From: Clostridiales bacterium
Lineage (GTDB): Bacteria; Bacillota; Clostridia; Christensenellales; Pumilibacteraceae
DNA: 64,000 bases
Direction of reading: 5' to 3'
Assembly (NCBI GenBank): GCA_022508485.1
Contig: JAFLVD010000010.1
Coordinates: 1-64,000 of the forward strand
A model generated the notes under the pieces. That model was not told the DNA's origin. It saw only the letters and a program-made list of their open reading frames with translations, and ran no database searches. Shown here piece by piece: positions 11,056 through 21,886 of the stretch (the first letter of the stretch is position 1; each line of letters opens with the position of its first letter). The translations under genes and the position numbers were made by a program.

Positions 11056-11701
11056 AAATCAAATTCTCCTCGATAAGTTTTTCGGTAAGCAAAACGGGAA
11101 GTCCTACGACGCTGTCGTAATCGCCGTCGATTTTTGTAACAAGCGAACGCACCTCGGGGTCGTCTATATTATATCCGCCGGCTTTATCGTACGGCGCGCC
11201 GCTGTCAACGTAATTATACACCAAATCTTTATTAAATGCACCAAAAGTAACGTATGTTTTTTCCGTTTTTTCGATTATTTTCTCATTAACGCGAAAATAT
11301 ACCGCGGTTACCACAACGTGCGTCCTTCCGCAAAGCTCTTTTAGCATTGAAACCGCCTGCTCTCTCGCGGTCGGCTTTCCGAACACGGACGAATCCGTCC
11401 CCACCACCGTGTCGAATGCAAGGATCGGCGAAGCCGTAAAAGCAGCCGCCTTCTCGCCTTTCAGCCTTGCGTTTACAACCGCCGTTTCCTCCGCCGAGGA
11501 TAGCGTAACCTCGTCGACGTCCACCGGCATAAAGACGGGAACTATTTTTTTAATTCCTCGACTTAACAAAAGGGTCTCCTCTCGGGGACCCGTCGTTATA
11601 TATTTTATTTTTTCAGCAAGCACGCGACGGCGCGGCGACGCGGTTGCGAAAACAAGTTGCAGCTCAGAGGATTTCAAGATTCTTTTTGTAAGCGCGCGCA
11701 A
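11030..11701 (-). CDS. maf: Maf-like nucleotide pyrophosphatase
   Basis: LVFATASPRRR; FDTVVGTDSSVFGKPTAREQAVSMLKELCGRTHVVVTAV; YDKAGGYNI. Confidence 0.9.
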   Translation of the reverse strand: MRALTKRILKSSELQLVFATASPRRRVLAEKIKYITTGPREETLLLSRGIKKIVPVFMPVDVDEVTLSSAEETAVVNARLKGEKAAAFTASPILAFDTVVGTDSSVFGKPTAREQAVSMLKELCGRTHVVVTAVYFRVNEKIIEKTEKTYVTFGAFNKDLVYNYVDSGAPYDKAGGYNIDDPEVRSLVTKIDGDYDSVVGLPVLLTEKLIEENLIYGEDGHCY

Positions 11702-13175
11702 AGTCGGCGCCGGCGCGCAACGCGTCCTTTATTTCGAGCGAGCAGTCGCCGTCAACCTCGGTCTTCATTATAACCGAATCGCCGAGAACGTCGCAGTTAA
11801 TGGTTTTTACCGAGCCGGACATGGATCTATCGAGCGACTCGGCAATCCTTAGTATTACCGCAAGCCGCATAACCGCGACAAGATCCTCTTCTTGAACGAT
11901 ACCGGCGTACTTGTTCCAGTCGGCAAGCGATATGTCGTCGAGGTTGTGTCCGCGCACCACAAAGGAGGCAAGCACAAGGTCGCGGTGGGATATTCCGTAA
12001 AGGTTGGAGTTGAGTATGAGCTGTGCGGAATGCTTGTATCTATTGTAGAAATTGGTACGCATTCCCGCTTCGTGAAGAAGCGCCGCCACGCGCAAAACTC
12101 GCACGTACTGGCGAGGCAGCTTGTGCAGTACGCGTAGCTGCTTGTAAAGCTGAATGGCAAGATTGCAAACATGCTCGGCGTGCGACACGTTAAGGTCGTA
12201 ATAGTAAAGCCTTGTGTATATCGAATGGCCGAGAATGTCCGATATAGGTTTTTCGAGCGTGGTGGGAACGGCGTGGTTAAACATAAAGCCTTCCCTTATG
12301 CCGGCGCCCGATATGGTTATCTCGTCGAAATCGGTGCAATCGACAAACCCTTTTATGCTTGCGAGCGCCGCGCAGAAAATATCGGCGCGCTGCGTGGAAA
12401 GCCCCTTAATTTTGGAACGCTTGTCCGCATCGAGCACCTTAATCGTGTCGTACACTTTGTTAAACGAATCGGTGCTTAAATGGAAGTTGTGCACCATCTC
12501 GAGCGGATATTTATTCAGCCTTCTTACAATACTGCTTAAATTTCTGAACGACGCGCCCACGCCGATAAACTTATAGTCCGGCTCGAGTTCTTTAAGCCAG
12601 GCTATCTGGTCGAACTGGTCGCGCATATACGTTTCTATTTTTTGCGACTGCTGAAGGGGCGCATAGTCCTCGTTGAACAGCGTCGAAAGGTTCATCGTGC
12701 CTATCGGCAGGCACGTTTGGTTAACTACTATGCGGCGGTTGTACTGGATAAGCTGTATGGACGATCCGGAGATATCCATGATAACGCCTTTGGGAATTTC
12801 CAGCGAATTTATAACGCCGTAGTAAATCTGCATGGCTTCCTGTTCCTCCGAAAGAACGGTAAACTTGAAGCCGCAGACGGTGTTTATTTCTTCCAAAAAG
12901 CTACGTTGGTTTTTGGCTTTACGGACGGCGTTTGTCGCGAATGCGTACACCTTGTCGACATTGTTCGCGTCGCATAATTTACGGAACATTTTAAGCGTCT
13001 TAACGGCTTGTGCAATCCTCGCCTGTTTAAGATACCCCTCGCGTTCCATATCCTGCGCCAGCCACACGCTTTCCTTCAACTCGTCGTACACTACAAAATA
13101 GCTGTCGTTAATAACGTGTGCAAGCACCAAACGAGCAGAATTCGATCCGAGATCTATAATAGCAATATTGTTCAA
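11664..13175 (-). CDS. ppx: Ppx/GppA family exopolyphosphatase/phosphatase with HD-like C-terminus
   Basis: NNIAIIDLGSNSARLVLAHV; KGVIMDISGSSIQLIQY; TTG start at 13175 preceded by GAGAGGTG. Confidence 0.88.
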   Translation of the reverse strand: MNNIAIIDLGSNSARLVLAHVINDSYFVVYDELKESVWLAQDMEREGYLKQARIAQAVKTLKMFRKLCDANNVDKVYAFATNAVRKAKNQRSFLEEINTVCGFKFTVLSEEQEAMQIYYGVINSLEIPKGVIMDISGSSIQLIQYNRRIVVNQTCLPIGTMNLSTLFNEDYAPLQQSQKIETYMRDQFDQIAWLKELEPDYKFIGVGASFRNLSSIVRRLNKYPLEMVHNFHLSTDSFNKVYDTIKVLDADKRSKIKGLSTQRADIFCAALASIKGFVDCTDFDEITISGAGIREGFMFNHAVPTTLEKPISDILGHSIYTRLYYYDLNVSHAEHVCNLAIQLYKQLRVLHKLPRQYVRVLRVAALLHEAGMRTNFYNRYKHSAQLILNSNLYGISHRDLVLASFVVRGHNLDDISLADWNKYAGIVQEEDLVAVMRLAVILRIAESLDRSMSGSVKTINCDVLGDSVIMKTEVDGDCSLEIKDALRAGADFARAYKKNLEIL

Positions 13176-13408
13176 ATGTCCACCTCTCGGGTCAATCACC
13201 AAGATAACCCCATTGTTATTCAGTATGATTATATCATAATAATTCCTTCTTGTAAATAGTGTATTTGCATAAATTTTGAATATTTTTTTGTAACATTTGT
13301 CTAAATTCCTGTCGCAAGCGACAATAACTCCCAAAAGCGCTCGTACAGGTAACAAAATTCGTCAAAATCCTTTACTTTTTTTCGGTGTTGTGATAAACTG
13401 AAAAACGT

Positions 13409-16096
13409 ATGAGTAAAAGGTATTACGCTGTTTATATCTTTATTGCGGCAATGCTCTGCGCGCTTTTGTGCGCGGCGGTCTTTTCCCCTGCCGTTTTGTA
13501 TGCGGAAGAGGACGACGTTGTGGCTCTGACCCCTATCGGCGCTTATTCCGGCACTCCGCTTTCGGATACCAAATACGCGTACATTGACGGCGCAAGCTCG
13601 GTTTACGCCGACGCGTCGGGCATTACCGTTTCGGGCGAAGTTACCACGGTTAAATTCGCCGCCGAAACGTTTATCACCACCGAAAAACAGCCGTCGGACA
13701 AGCTTTTCACGGTTGTCGGGAAAGACGTGATTCTCTATAACGGCGAAATAACCTACGACGGAAACAAACTCGACGCGGACGGCGCGGTAATCGACTTCGA
13801 CGTTTGTACCGACGAGATGGGCTCCACCCTTTACGCCGTAACCGAAAGTTCGATAATAAAAGCTGCGGTTACAGACAGCGGTTTCGACGGTACAAAAGCT
13901 TATGCGATTGAAGGTGTTTTCGGCTTTAACGCGACTGCGGTTGCCGCCGCCGGAAATACGCTGTTCGTATCGTACTCGTCGTCCACCCTGCCCAAGTATA
14001 AAAACGCGGTCGGCGCGTTTACGTTTACCGAAGATCAAGCTCAATCGATCGAGCTTGATCCCGTTCTCGCGCAGGTCGATACGGTAACGTCTCTTGCCGC
14101 GCTTTACGACGACGAGCCTATTTTGTACGTTCTTACCGCCTTCGATCTTTCCGTTTACAAAATGTCGACAAGCGGCGGAATAGTCGTGGAGGACAGCTTT
14201 ACGGCGGACAATTTCGAGCATAGGCTTGTTAACCTTTCCGCGTACAACGGCATCGAAAAATACATATATGCGCTCGACTCGCTGTCCGGCGTAATCAAAA
14301 TATCCGCCGACCTTTCGGCGTTTACCGCCGTGATAGCTTCCGCAAGCGATATGGCAGGCTTTTTCAACACGCCGAGCGGCATTACGGTAAAGCATTCCAC
14401 CCTGTACGTTGCGGACACCGTAAACGGCAGAATCGCACAGTACGGAAGCGAGCTTACCTATGCGCCCCACAGCTACGTTAACCCCGTATCGGTCGCAAAC
14501 GACAGCAAAAACACACTGTACGTTGCTCACAACCGCAACACCGTATCGCTTTCCTACATAGACGGAACGCAGGTCGACGTAAAGCTTCCCGTTGGCGCCG
14601 GCGCAATCAAGCAGATAGCGGTCGACACCGACAAATCGCTTTATATTCTTTCCGCGCACGGAATGTACCGCGTGGACGGCTGCGCCGATTATTCCGCTAT
14701 ATCCGCACCTCGAAAAATAGAAAACACAAACGGGATTACCGCTTTTACCCTATCCTCCGGCACGGAAGAGGTTTACGTGCTGACCGCGCTTAATACGCTC
14801 GACAAGCTCGACATAACCGACACGGACGGAACGCTTTCCGCCGAGACGGTAAGCTCTTCCGCCATGCCGAGCGGAACGTTTTCCGTTGCGGTGGATATAG
14901 AGAAAAACATTTTCGCGCTCACCCCTCTCGGTCTTACCAGAACGGACGGTGCGACGGGCGCGCAAAAAACATATACCTTTACGGTCGGCGGTAAGCCTTA
15001 TGCCGTTTCGGCAGGTCAAATCGCGCTTAACACGGTTAAAAACGAGTTCATTCGCACCGAATTAAGCGAAAATGTAGAGATTTTCGTTAACGCGATTATT
15101 CTCGACACTCTTAAACACCGCGCATTCGTCGTGGACGGGGCGTCGATCGACCTTAAACTCATAGACGAAAAGTACGAGCCGCCCGGCAATAAACCGGAAG
15201 AGGACGTTTCCCCTAACCCCATCGACGACGCTAACCGCATAATCCGCACGGTTTTGGACGACACTCCGGCGTTTAACAAGCCCGTCGATATGTCCTCCGA
15301 CTACACCCTTAAAAAAGGCAGAAGAGTAATAGTCCCCGTCGACCAGCTAAACACCCCCAAAGAGTATTTAATGGTTCTTACCGACGACGTCGCCACCGGA
15401 AAGCTTATCCGCGTGTACGTATATAAGGACGCGCTCAGCGAACCGCTTTTGTACGCCGATCCGCCCTCCGCCGACGCCTCCGTTTATAACGACGCAACTC
15501 CCATTTACAAATGGCCGAGTCCTTCTTCGCCGCGCATAGAGGTAGGCGGATATATTCCGAAGAAAGGCGATTCGCTTACGCTTAAAAGCTTTGTACCAGG
15601 CTACACGGACGACTACGGCAACAAGTGGTACAGAATAGCTCTCGGATACTACGGCAAAACGGAGGGTTTTGTACTTGCCAACAACGTAAGTCTTTCGGGC
15701 TACGAGCCGACGGCTATTCACCCTGCGTACAACGCGACTATAATCAAATTCGGCGGACTCGATTACGCCGAGATTTACAGAAAGGACGACGACGGAAAAA
15801 TCGTTCCGTGGGTAGATATCCCATCCCTTCCGGCAGGCACGCGCGTAGAGGTAATAGGCGCATTCGACTCGACGAGCGAGTACACTTTAATCAAGTTCTT
15901 CAATTCCGAGCTTAACGGCTCGCTGACGTGCTACGTACGCACCGAGCATATCGACTATGACGGGGTGAATATCGTTCTTTTAATCGCGATACTCGTTGCG
16001 ATAATAACCGCGATACTGATAATCGTGATAATCGTGCGAGTTATGCGCCAAAAAAAGAAACGGCTTATTAACACCGTTTCCGAAGATGTCGATTAA
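13409..16096 (+). CDS. Secreted beta-propeller/NHL-like protein with SH3-like region and C-terminal TM anchor
   Basis: N-terminal signal peptide; repeated NTLYVADTVNGRIAQYG-type blades; GYTDDYGNKWYRIALGYYGKTEGFV SH3-like; terminal TM then RQKKKRLINTVSEDVD. Confidence 0.7.
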   Translation: MSKRYYAVYIFIAAMLCALLCAAVFSPAVLYAEEDDVVALTPIGAYSGTPLSDTKYAYIDGASSVYADASGITVSGEVTTVKFAAETFITTEKQPSDKLFTVVGKDVILYNGEITYDGNKLDADGAVIDFDVCTDEMGSTLYAVTESSIIKAAVTDSGFDGTKAYAIEGVFGFNATAVAAAGNTLFVSYSSSTLPKYKNAVGAFTFTEDQAQSIELDPVLAQVDTVTSLAALYDDEPILYVLTAFDLSVYKMSTSGGIVVEDSFTADNFEHRLVNLSAYNGIEKYIYALDSLSGVIKISADLSAFTAVIASASDMAGFFNTPSGITVKHSTLYVADTVNGRIAQYGSELTYAPHSYVNPVSVANDSKNTLYVAHNRNTVSLSYIDGTQVDVKLPVGAGAIKQIAVDTDKSLYILSAHGMYRVDGCADYSAISAPRKIENTNGITAFTLSSGTEEVYVLTALNTLDKLDITDTDGTLSAETVSSSAMPSGTFSVAVDIEKNIFALTPLGLTRTDGATGAQKTYTFTVGGKPYAVSAGQIALNTVKNEFIRTELSENVEIFVNAIILDTLKHRAFVVDGASIDLKLIDEKYEPPGNKPEEDVSPNPIDDANRIIRTVLDDTPAFNKPVDMSSDYTLKKGRRVIVPVDQLNTPKEYLMVLTDDVATGKLIRVYVYKDALSEPLLYADPPSADASVYNDATPIYKWPSPSSPRIEVGGYIPKKGDSLTLKSFVPGYTDDYGNKWYRIALGYYGKTEGFVLANNVSLSGYEPTAIHPAYNATIIKFGGLDYAEIYRKDDDGKIVPWVDIPSLPAGTRVEVIGAFDSTSEYTLIKFFNSELNGSLTCYVRTEHIDYDGVNIVLLIAILVAIITAILIIVIIVRVMRQKKKRLINTVSEDVD

Positions 16097-16112
16097 GTAT
16101 TATAGATCATAT

Positions 16113-16142
16113 AAAGCGGCGCAAAAAATGCGCCGCTTTTTT
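16113..16142. terminator. Bidirectional terminator
   Basis: AAAGCGGCGC-aaaaaat-GCGCCGCTTTTTT between convergent genes. Confidence 0.88.
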
Positions 16143-16797
16143 ACAGCTCGTCGTCCGCGTCGGAAGTAGATGCGACTTCCGTTTCCTTTTTTAAAAACTC
16201 GGCGGAACCAATCGAAAACTCATACGCCGTGCGTATTTCGGCGCTTCCGTCCTCCTGCTTTTTCGTGTACTGCCGCGACTGAATTCTGCCCGAAACCTCT
16301 AATTTTTGCCCGACCGGCGCGGTTTTTATAAGCCGCGCGTTTTTGCCCCAAGCGATGCACGGAATGTAATCCGACTTGCTGTACGCACGGTTAACGGCAA
16401 GAAGCACGTCGCAAATCTCGCGGTTAAACGGCGTCGTTCTGTACACGGGCGGCTTGCATATGTAACCGATAAGCTCTGCCACGTTGGGGTTTATATCCTC
16501 GTACGGCGACGTTATTTCGCGCGCAAACACAGAAAGTATAAGCCGCGACCGCTCGCCTTCGGGACGGTTAAAGCTTCTGAACTGTCCGACGACGGCCACC
16601 GTCATACCCTCGCTTAAATCCTTTATAAGCGGCTCGGCGGCGGTTATGGGGATAACGTCGAGGTGCTCTGAAAGGCGCGGAACGTTAAGGAAAAATTCGT
16701 AAAACCTTTCGCCGTAAAGGTCGTGCGAATATTCCACGGAAGAGCCTACCGTGCCTTGAAGGAACACCGAGTTGGTCGATTTTGCTTCGTTTTTCAT
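16141..16797 (-). CDS. SSB-like protein with two OB folds
   Basis: Two OB-like halves: VFLQGTVGSSVEYSHDLYGERFYEFFLNVPR and NVAELIGYICKPPVYRTTPFNREICDVLLAVNR...YIPCIAWGKNARLI. Confidence 0.75.
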   Translation of the reverse strand: MKNEAKSTNSVFLQGTVGSSVEYSHDLYGERFYEFFLNVPRLSEHLDVIPITAAEPLIKDLSEGMTVAVVGQFRSFNRPEGERSRLILSVFAREITSPYEDINPNVAELIGYICKPPVYRTTPFNREICDVLLAVNRAYSKSDYIPCIAWGKNARLIKTAPVGQKLEVSGRIQSRQYTKKQEDGSAEIRTAYEFSIGSAEFLKKETEVASTSDADDEL

Positions 16798-17582
16798 TAC
16801 GTACTCCTTATTTGTCTGCCGGTATGGTCGACAGTGTAATTATCTTTATAAATAAGCTCGCCCACAGTTTTAAAGGTAAAGCCTTTGGCGCGCAGTCCGT
16901 CAATTATTCCGGGCAGTGCCGCGAGCGTGTTTTTTCCGTCGTTGTGCATTAAAATTATGCTGCCGTTTCTTGCGCTGCCCACTATTCTGGAAATTATTTG
17001 TTCCTTAGTTAAATCTTTCCAGTCAAGCGAGTCCACGTCCCACTGAATAGTGTAAAGCCCCTGCTCTTTCGCCGTATCGATAACGGCGTCGGAATAATCG
17101 CCGTACGGCGGTCTGAAAAGGGTTACCTTCCTGCCGGAAACGCTTTCTATAAGCTCTTTCGAAGTAGACAGCTCGAGCGCGATTTTGTCCTTACTGAGCT
17201 TTGACATATAGGGGTGCGTCGCGGAATGAGTGCCTATCTCTATCCTGTCGGAAGAAGCAAGCTTTTTAAGCTCGGCGCCGTACTTGTTCGCCCAAAAGCT
17301 GACGACAAAATATGTGGCGCATGCGTCCTTTTCCTCGAGGGTTTCGAGAATCCCGAGCGTTTTGTCGGCGCCCCATGCCGCGTCAAACGTAAGCGCGACG
17401 GCCTTTTCGTCGGTTTCCACCGAGTAGATAGGCACCTTTCGGGGACTTACGTTGTTGTATATCGCCGCCGCACCCGTGTAGTAAATGCCGGTAGCGGAAA
17501 GCGCTATAACGACCGCCGCAATCACCCCTAAGATAATAGTGGAACGCTTAATAACCAGAAATCTCATCGTGGACTCTCCCAT
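16797..17582 (-). CDS. Polysaccharide deacetylase family protein (PdaB-like)
   Basis: KAVALTFDAAWGADKT; GTHSATHPYMSKLS; LFRPPYGDYSDAVI; NodB homology motifs. Confidence 0.92.
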   Translation of the reverse strand: MGESTMRFLVIKRSTIILGVIAAVVIALSATGIYYTGAAAIYNNVSPRKVPIYSVETDEKAVALTFDAAWGADKTLGILETLEEKDACATYFVVSFWANKYGAELKKLASSDRIEIGTHSATHPYMSKLSKDKIALELSTSKELIESVSGRKVTLFRPPYGDYSDAVIDTAKEQGLYTIQWDVDSLDWKDLTKEQIISRIVGSARNGSIILMHNDGKNTLAALPGIIDGLRAKGFTFKTVGELIYKDNYTVDHTGRQIRST

Positions 17583-17796
17583 AATAACAAAATGTATACC
17601 TCGAAAAAGCGCATAAAAACCGAAATCAAAACGACTTGTGTCGAATTTATTATCGGTCTGCGCCGATTGGGTTACACTAATTTATTCACTGTGTCTTTCG
17701 ATTAGAACAAGCGCGTAAATTTTTATTCCACGGTCGTTATTTATTTGACAAGGCTTTGTTTTTCGGTGTAAAATTTAATTAACAAAGGAGGGATAA

Positions 17797-19128
<1,332 letters not shown>

Positions 19129-19149
19129 TAAATAATAATTTTCAAAAAC

Positions 19150-19181
19150 AAAACCGTCGCAATCTTTTGCGGCGGTTTTTT
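19150..19181 (+). terminator. gdhA terminator
   Basis: AAAACCGTCGCAA-tctt-TTGCGGCGGTTTTTT. Confidence 0.85.
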
Positions 19182-19215
19182 ATTTTGATTTTAGGTTTTC
19201 AAGATAAAATGTAAT

Positions 19216-19797
19216 TTAGTCAAAATCTAATTGTGGACACTTATTATGCAGCAATTTCACAAACTCATTTACACCCAACATCATGGCAGGAATTTTAACA
19301 CACTTTTCTCCGATATATATTTTCAATTTACCTTTTCTGCTTTCATACATTCCGTAAACTATTTTTACGGTGTTTTCAATTTTAGTAATATCTTTGTAAA
19401 AGTATTGTTGTTTTTTTCTGAAAAGTCTAATATCCGTAAAAGAGTTATGGTCGTATGTTATTTTTCGCGTCATTATTACTGCAAATACGATGGTAAATAC
19501 ATCAACTGCAACACATAGTACCCAAGTGAGTGGAATTCCCCAAATATCTTTGTCAGAATGTTCCATAATTTCGGGGATTACTGTATAAAGAATTGTACAT
19601 ATCAACACTGCCAAAGTTAACAAAATAACCACCCCTGACATTATCCGCATCGCAATTACACTTGAACGGGGATAACATATACTCTTAGAGTCAATGGCAT
19701 TTTTTTCGGCTTTTTGTCTTACAGTAGCCAGCCAAGGCACTATTAACGCTACCAATAACATTGTTAATGCGGGTGTCAAAGCGTCAATAATTCTCAT
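19216..19797 (-). CDS. Hypothetical membrane protein
   Basis: 193 aa ORF with multiple hydrophobic segments; no family recognised. Confidence 0.5.
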   Translation of the reverse strand: MRIIDALTPALTMLLVALIVPWLATVRQKAEKNAIDSKSICYPRSSVIAMRIMSGVVILLTLAVLICTILYTVIPEIMEHSDKDIWGIPLTWVLCVAVDVFTIVFAVIMTRKITYDHNSFTDIRLFRKKQQYFYKDITKIENTVKIVYGMYESRKGKLKIYIGEKCVKIPAMMLGVNEFVKLLHNKCPQLDFD

Positions 19798-19814
19798 ATA
19801 TTTTCTCCATTAAC

Positions 19815-20672
19815 TTACCGTTTACTATTCGATTTGTCTGAAAGGATTTTTTCAAGAATTCCAACCCCTTCGCCTATCGCAAGTATACACTTTCTGGGAC
19901 ACTCGGCGGCGCATTTCATACAGCCGATACATTTGTCGTAGTCGATAGCGGCGAGGTTGTTGGAAAGCTTAATCGCGCCTTCGGGACACCCTCTTTCGCA
20001 CTTTCCGCACGCTATACACCCCACCTTACACACTTCCGTAACCGCTTTGCCCTTTGTCGTATTGGAACACGCGATATATACTTTGGCGGACTTTGGAATT
20101 CTTCCTATTATTTTTTTCGGACATGCCGCCACACACGCGCCGCACGATATGCACTTATGTCTGTCGACGACGCTCGCGCCGGTGTCTTTACTTATTTCGA
20201 CCGACTGATTGGGACACGAGTTTACGCACGTACAAAGTCCCATACAGCCGTAAGCGCACGCCTTACTTCCGCCGGCGAGTATCTCGGCGGTTCGGCAGTC
20301 GCCGTAGCCCTGATAGTCGAATTTGTCCTCGGCGCGGTTGCCGCCGAAACAATGAACAACCGCAACCGTTTCCTCGCTTTTTATTTCGCTCATTCCGAGT
20401 ATATCCGCGATGTTTTGCTTGTTTTCGGGCGACGTAGGGTTACACTTACTTAAATCGGCCTCGCCTTTAAACAGCGCTTCGGCAAACTGCGAGCAGCCGG
20501 GATAACCGCACCCACCGCAGTTGGCGCCTGCAAGGTTGCGCTCTATGTCGTCTATCCTCGCGTCGCGCTCGACGGACATTTTATCGCCGAGGTACGAAAG
20601 CGCAAACGCGAAAACCGCCGCTAATGCGGACACGATAAGTATGGGAAGCACTATATACAAAAATATTTCCAT
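19815..20672 (-). CDS. rnfB: Rnf complex subunit RnfB
   Basis: GANCGGCGYPGCSQFAEAL plus ferredoxin clusters CISCGACVAACP, CIACGKCERGCP, CIGCMKCAAECP. Confidence 0.95.
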   Translation of the reverse strand: MEIFLYIVLPILIVSALAAVFAFALSYLGDKMSVERDARIDDIERNLAGANCGGCGYPGCSQFAEALFKGEADLSKCNPTSPENKQNIADILGMSEIKSEETVAVVHCFGGNRAEDKFDYQGYGDCRTAEILAGGSKACAYGCMGLCTCVNSCPNQSVEISKDTGASVVDRHKCISCGACVAACPKKIIGRIPKSAKVYIACSNTTKGKAVTEVCKVGCIACGKCERGCPEGAIKLSNNLAAIDYDKCIGCMKCAAECPRKCILAIGEGVGILEKILSDKSNSKR

Positions 20673-20685
20673 ATCTTCCCTCTCT

Positions 20686-21276
20686 TTAAACGAACGACAG
20701 ACCGTTAAAACCGTAAAACGCCATAGCCATTATTCCGGCGGCGATTAGCGCGAGCGGAAATCCGACAAACGGCTTAGGCGGCTTGCACAGCGCTTGCTTT
20801 TCGCGTATACCTGCCATAAGGATAAGCGCAAGCGTAAACCCAAGCCCGGTAGCTATTCCGGTTATAAGCGTACTGAAAAAGTCGAGGCCTTGCGACACGA
20901 CGGTGTTTGCCGTGCCGAGGACCGTACAGTTGGTTGTAATAAGCGCGAGGTACACGCCGAGCGAGCTGTAAAGCGTGGGCGACAGCTTTTTAAGCACTAT
21001 GTCGAGAAGCTGAACGAGCGACGCTATTACGAGAATGAATACAATCGTGCTCAAGTATGCGATGGAAAGAGGCTCGAGCACAAACGTGTACAACAGCCAG
21101 CACACGACCGAGGCGACCGTTATTACAAACGTTACGGCAAGTCCCATTCCTATTGCCGACTGCGTTTTTTTACTTACGCCGAGGAACGGACAAATTCCCA
21201 AGCTTTGGTTAAGCACTATGTTGTTTGTAAGCACGCCCGAAACGACGATGGCAACGATTGAAACAAAGTATTCCAT
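20686..21276 (-). CDS. rnfA: Rnf complex subunit RnfA
   Basis: MEYFVSIVAIVVSGVLTNNIVLNQSLGICPFLGVSKK; ATG at 21276 with GGGAGG RBS. Confidence 0.95.
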   Translation of the reverse strand: MEYFVSIVAIVVSGVLTNNIVLNQSLGICPFLGVSKKTQSAIGMGLAVTFVITVASVVCWLLYTFVLEPLSIAYLSTIVFILVIASLVQLLDIVLKKLSPTLYSSLGVYLALITTNCTVLGTANTVVSQGLDFFSTLITGIATGLGFTLALILMAGIREKQALCKPPKPFVGFPLALIAAGIMAMAFYGFNGLSFV

Positions 21277-21277
21277 A

Positions 21278-21886
21278 TTACGCCGCCTCCCTTTCAATAA
21301 GCGCTTTTTTGTCGTTTTGCGCGCGTTTAGCCGCAGCAAATACGGCGTTAAACACGGCCATCATCAATCCGAGCACTATAAATCCGCCCATCGTCTTATC
21401 GAAAAATCCGCTTCCGAGCGCCGCGCACAGTCCCTGGCGCACCGCGCCGAGAAGCGTAATCGACGCGATAAAGCCGATACCCATAGACAATCCGTCGATA
21501 ACCGACGGAAGCACCTTGTTTTTACCGGCAAACGCTTCCGCTCTGCCGAGAATAATGCAGTTAACGGTAATAAGCGCAATAAACGCGCCGATACTGTCGT
21601 TTAACGTGGGCAAAAACGACGAAACAATCATTTGAACGAGCGTTACAAGCGACGCGATAATTATTATGTACGCAGGCAGATGCACTTTGTCGGGAATTAC
21701 TTTTCTGAGCAGCGAAATAATTAGGTTGGAAAATACAAGCACAAACGCGGTGCAAAGCCCGAGCGACACGGCGTTTATAATGTTGTCCGACTTGGCAATC
21801 GTCGGGCACATGCCGAGCACAAGAACAAACACAGGGTTGTTGGTAAGTCCGCCGAGCACGGTCTTTTTAAACTCTTGCTTAGTCAA
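21278..21886 (-). CDS. rnfE: Rnf complex subunit RnfE
   Basis: TKQEFKKTVLGGLTNNPVFVLVLGMCPTIA; TTG start at 21886 inferred. Confidence 0.93.
   Translation of the reverse strand: MTKQEFKKTVLGGLTNNPVFVLVLGMCPTIAKSDNIINAVSLGLCTAFVLVFSNLIISLLRKVIPDKVHLPAYIIIIASLVTLVQMIVSSFLPTLNDSIGAFIALITVNCIILGRAEAFAGKNKVLPSVIDGLSMGIGFIASITLLGAVRQGLCAALGSGFFDKTMGGFIVLGLMMAVFNAVFAAAKRAQNDKKALIEREAA

Noticed and set aside
13301-14659. 452-aa minus-strand ORF overlapping the 895-aa gene
   Set aside because: Low-complexity R/G/V/Y composition; the plus-strand ORF has signal peptide, TM and repeats
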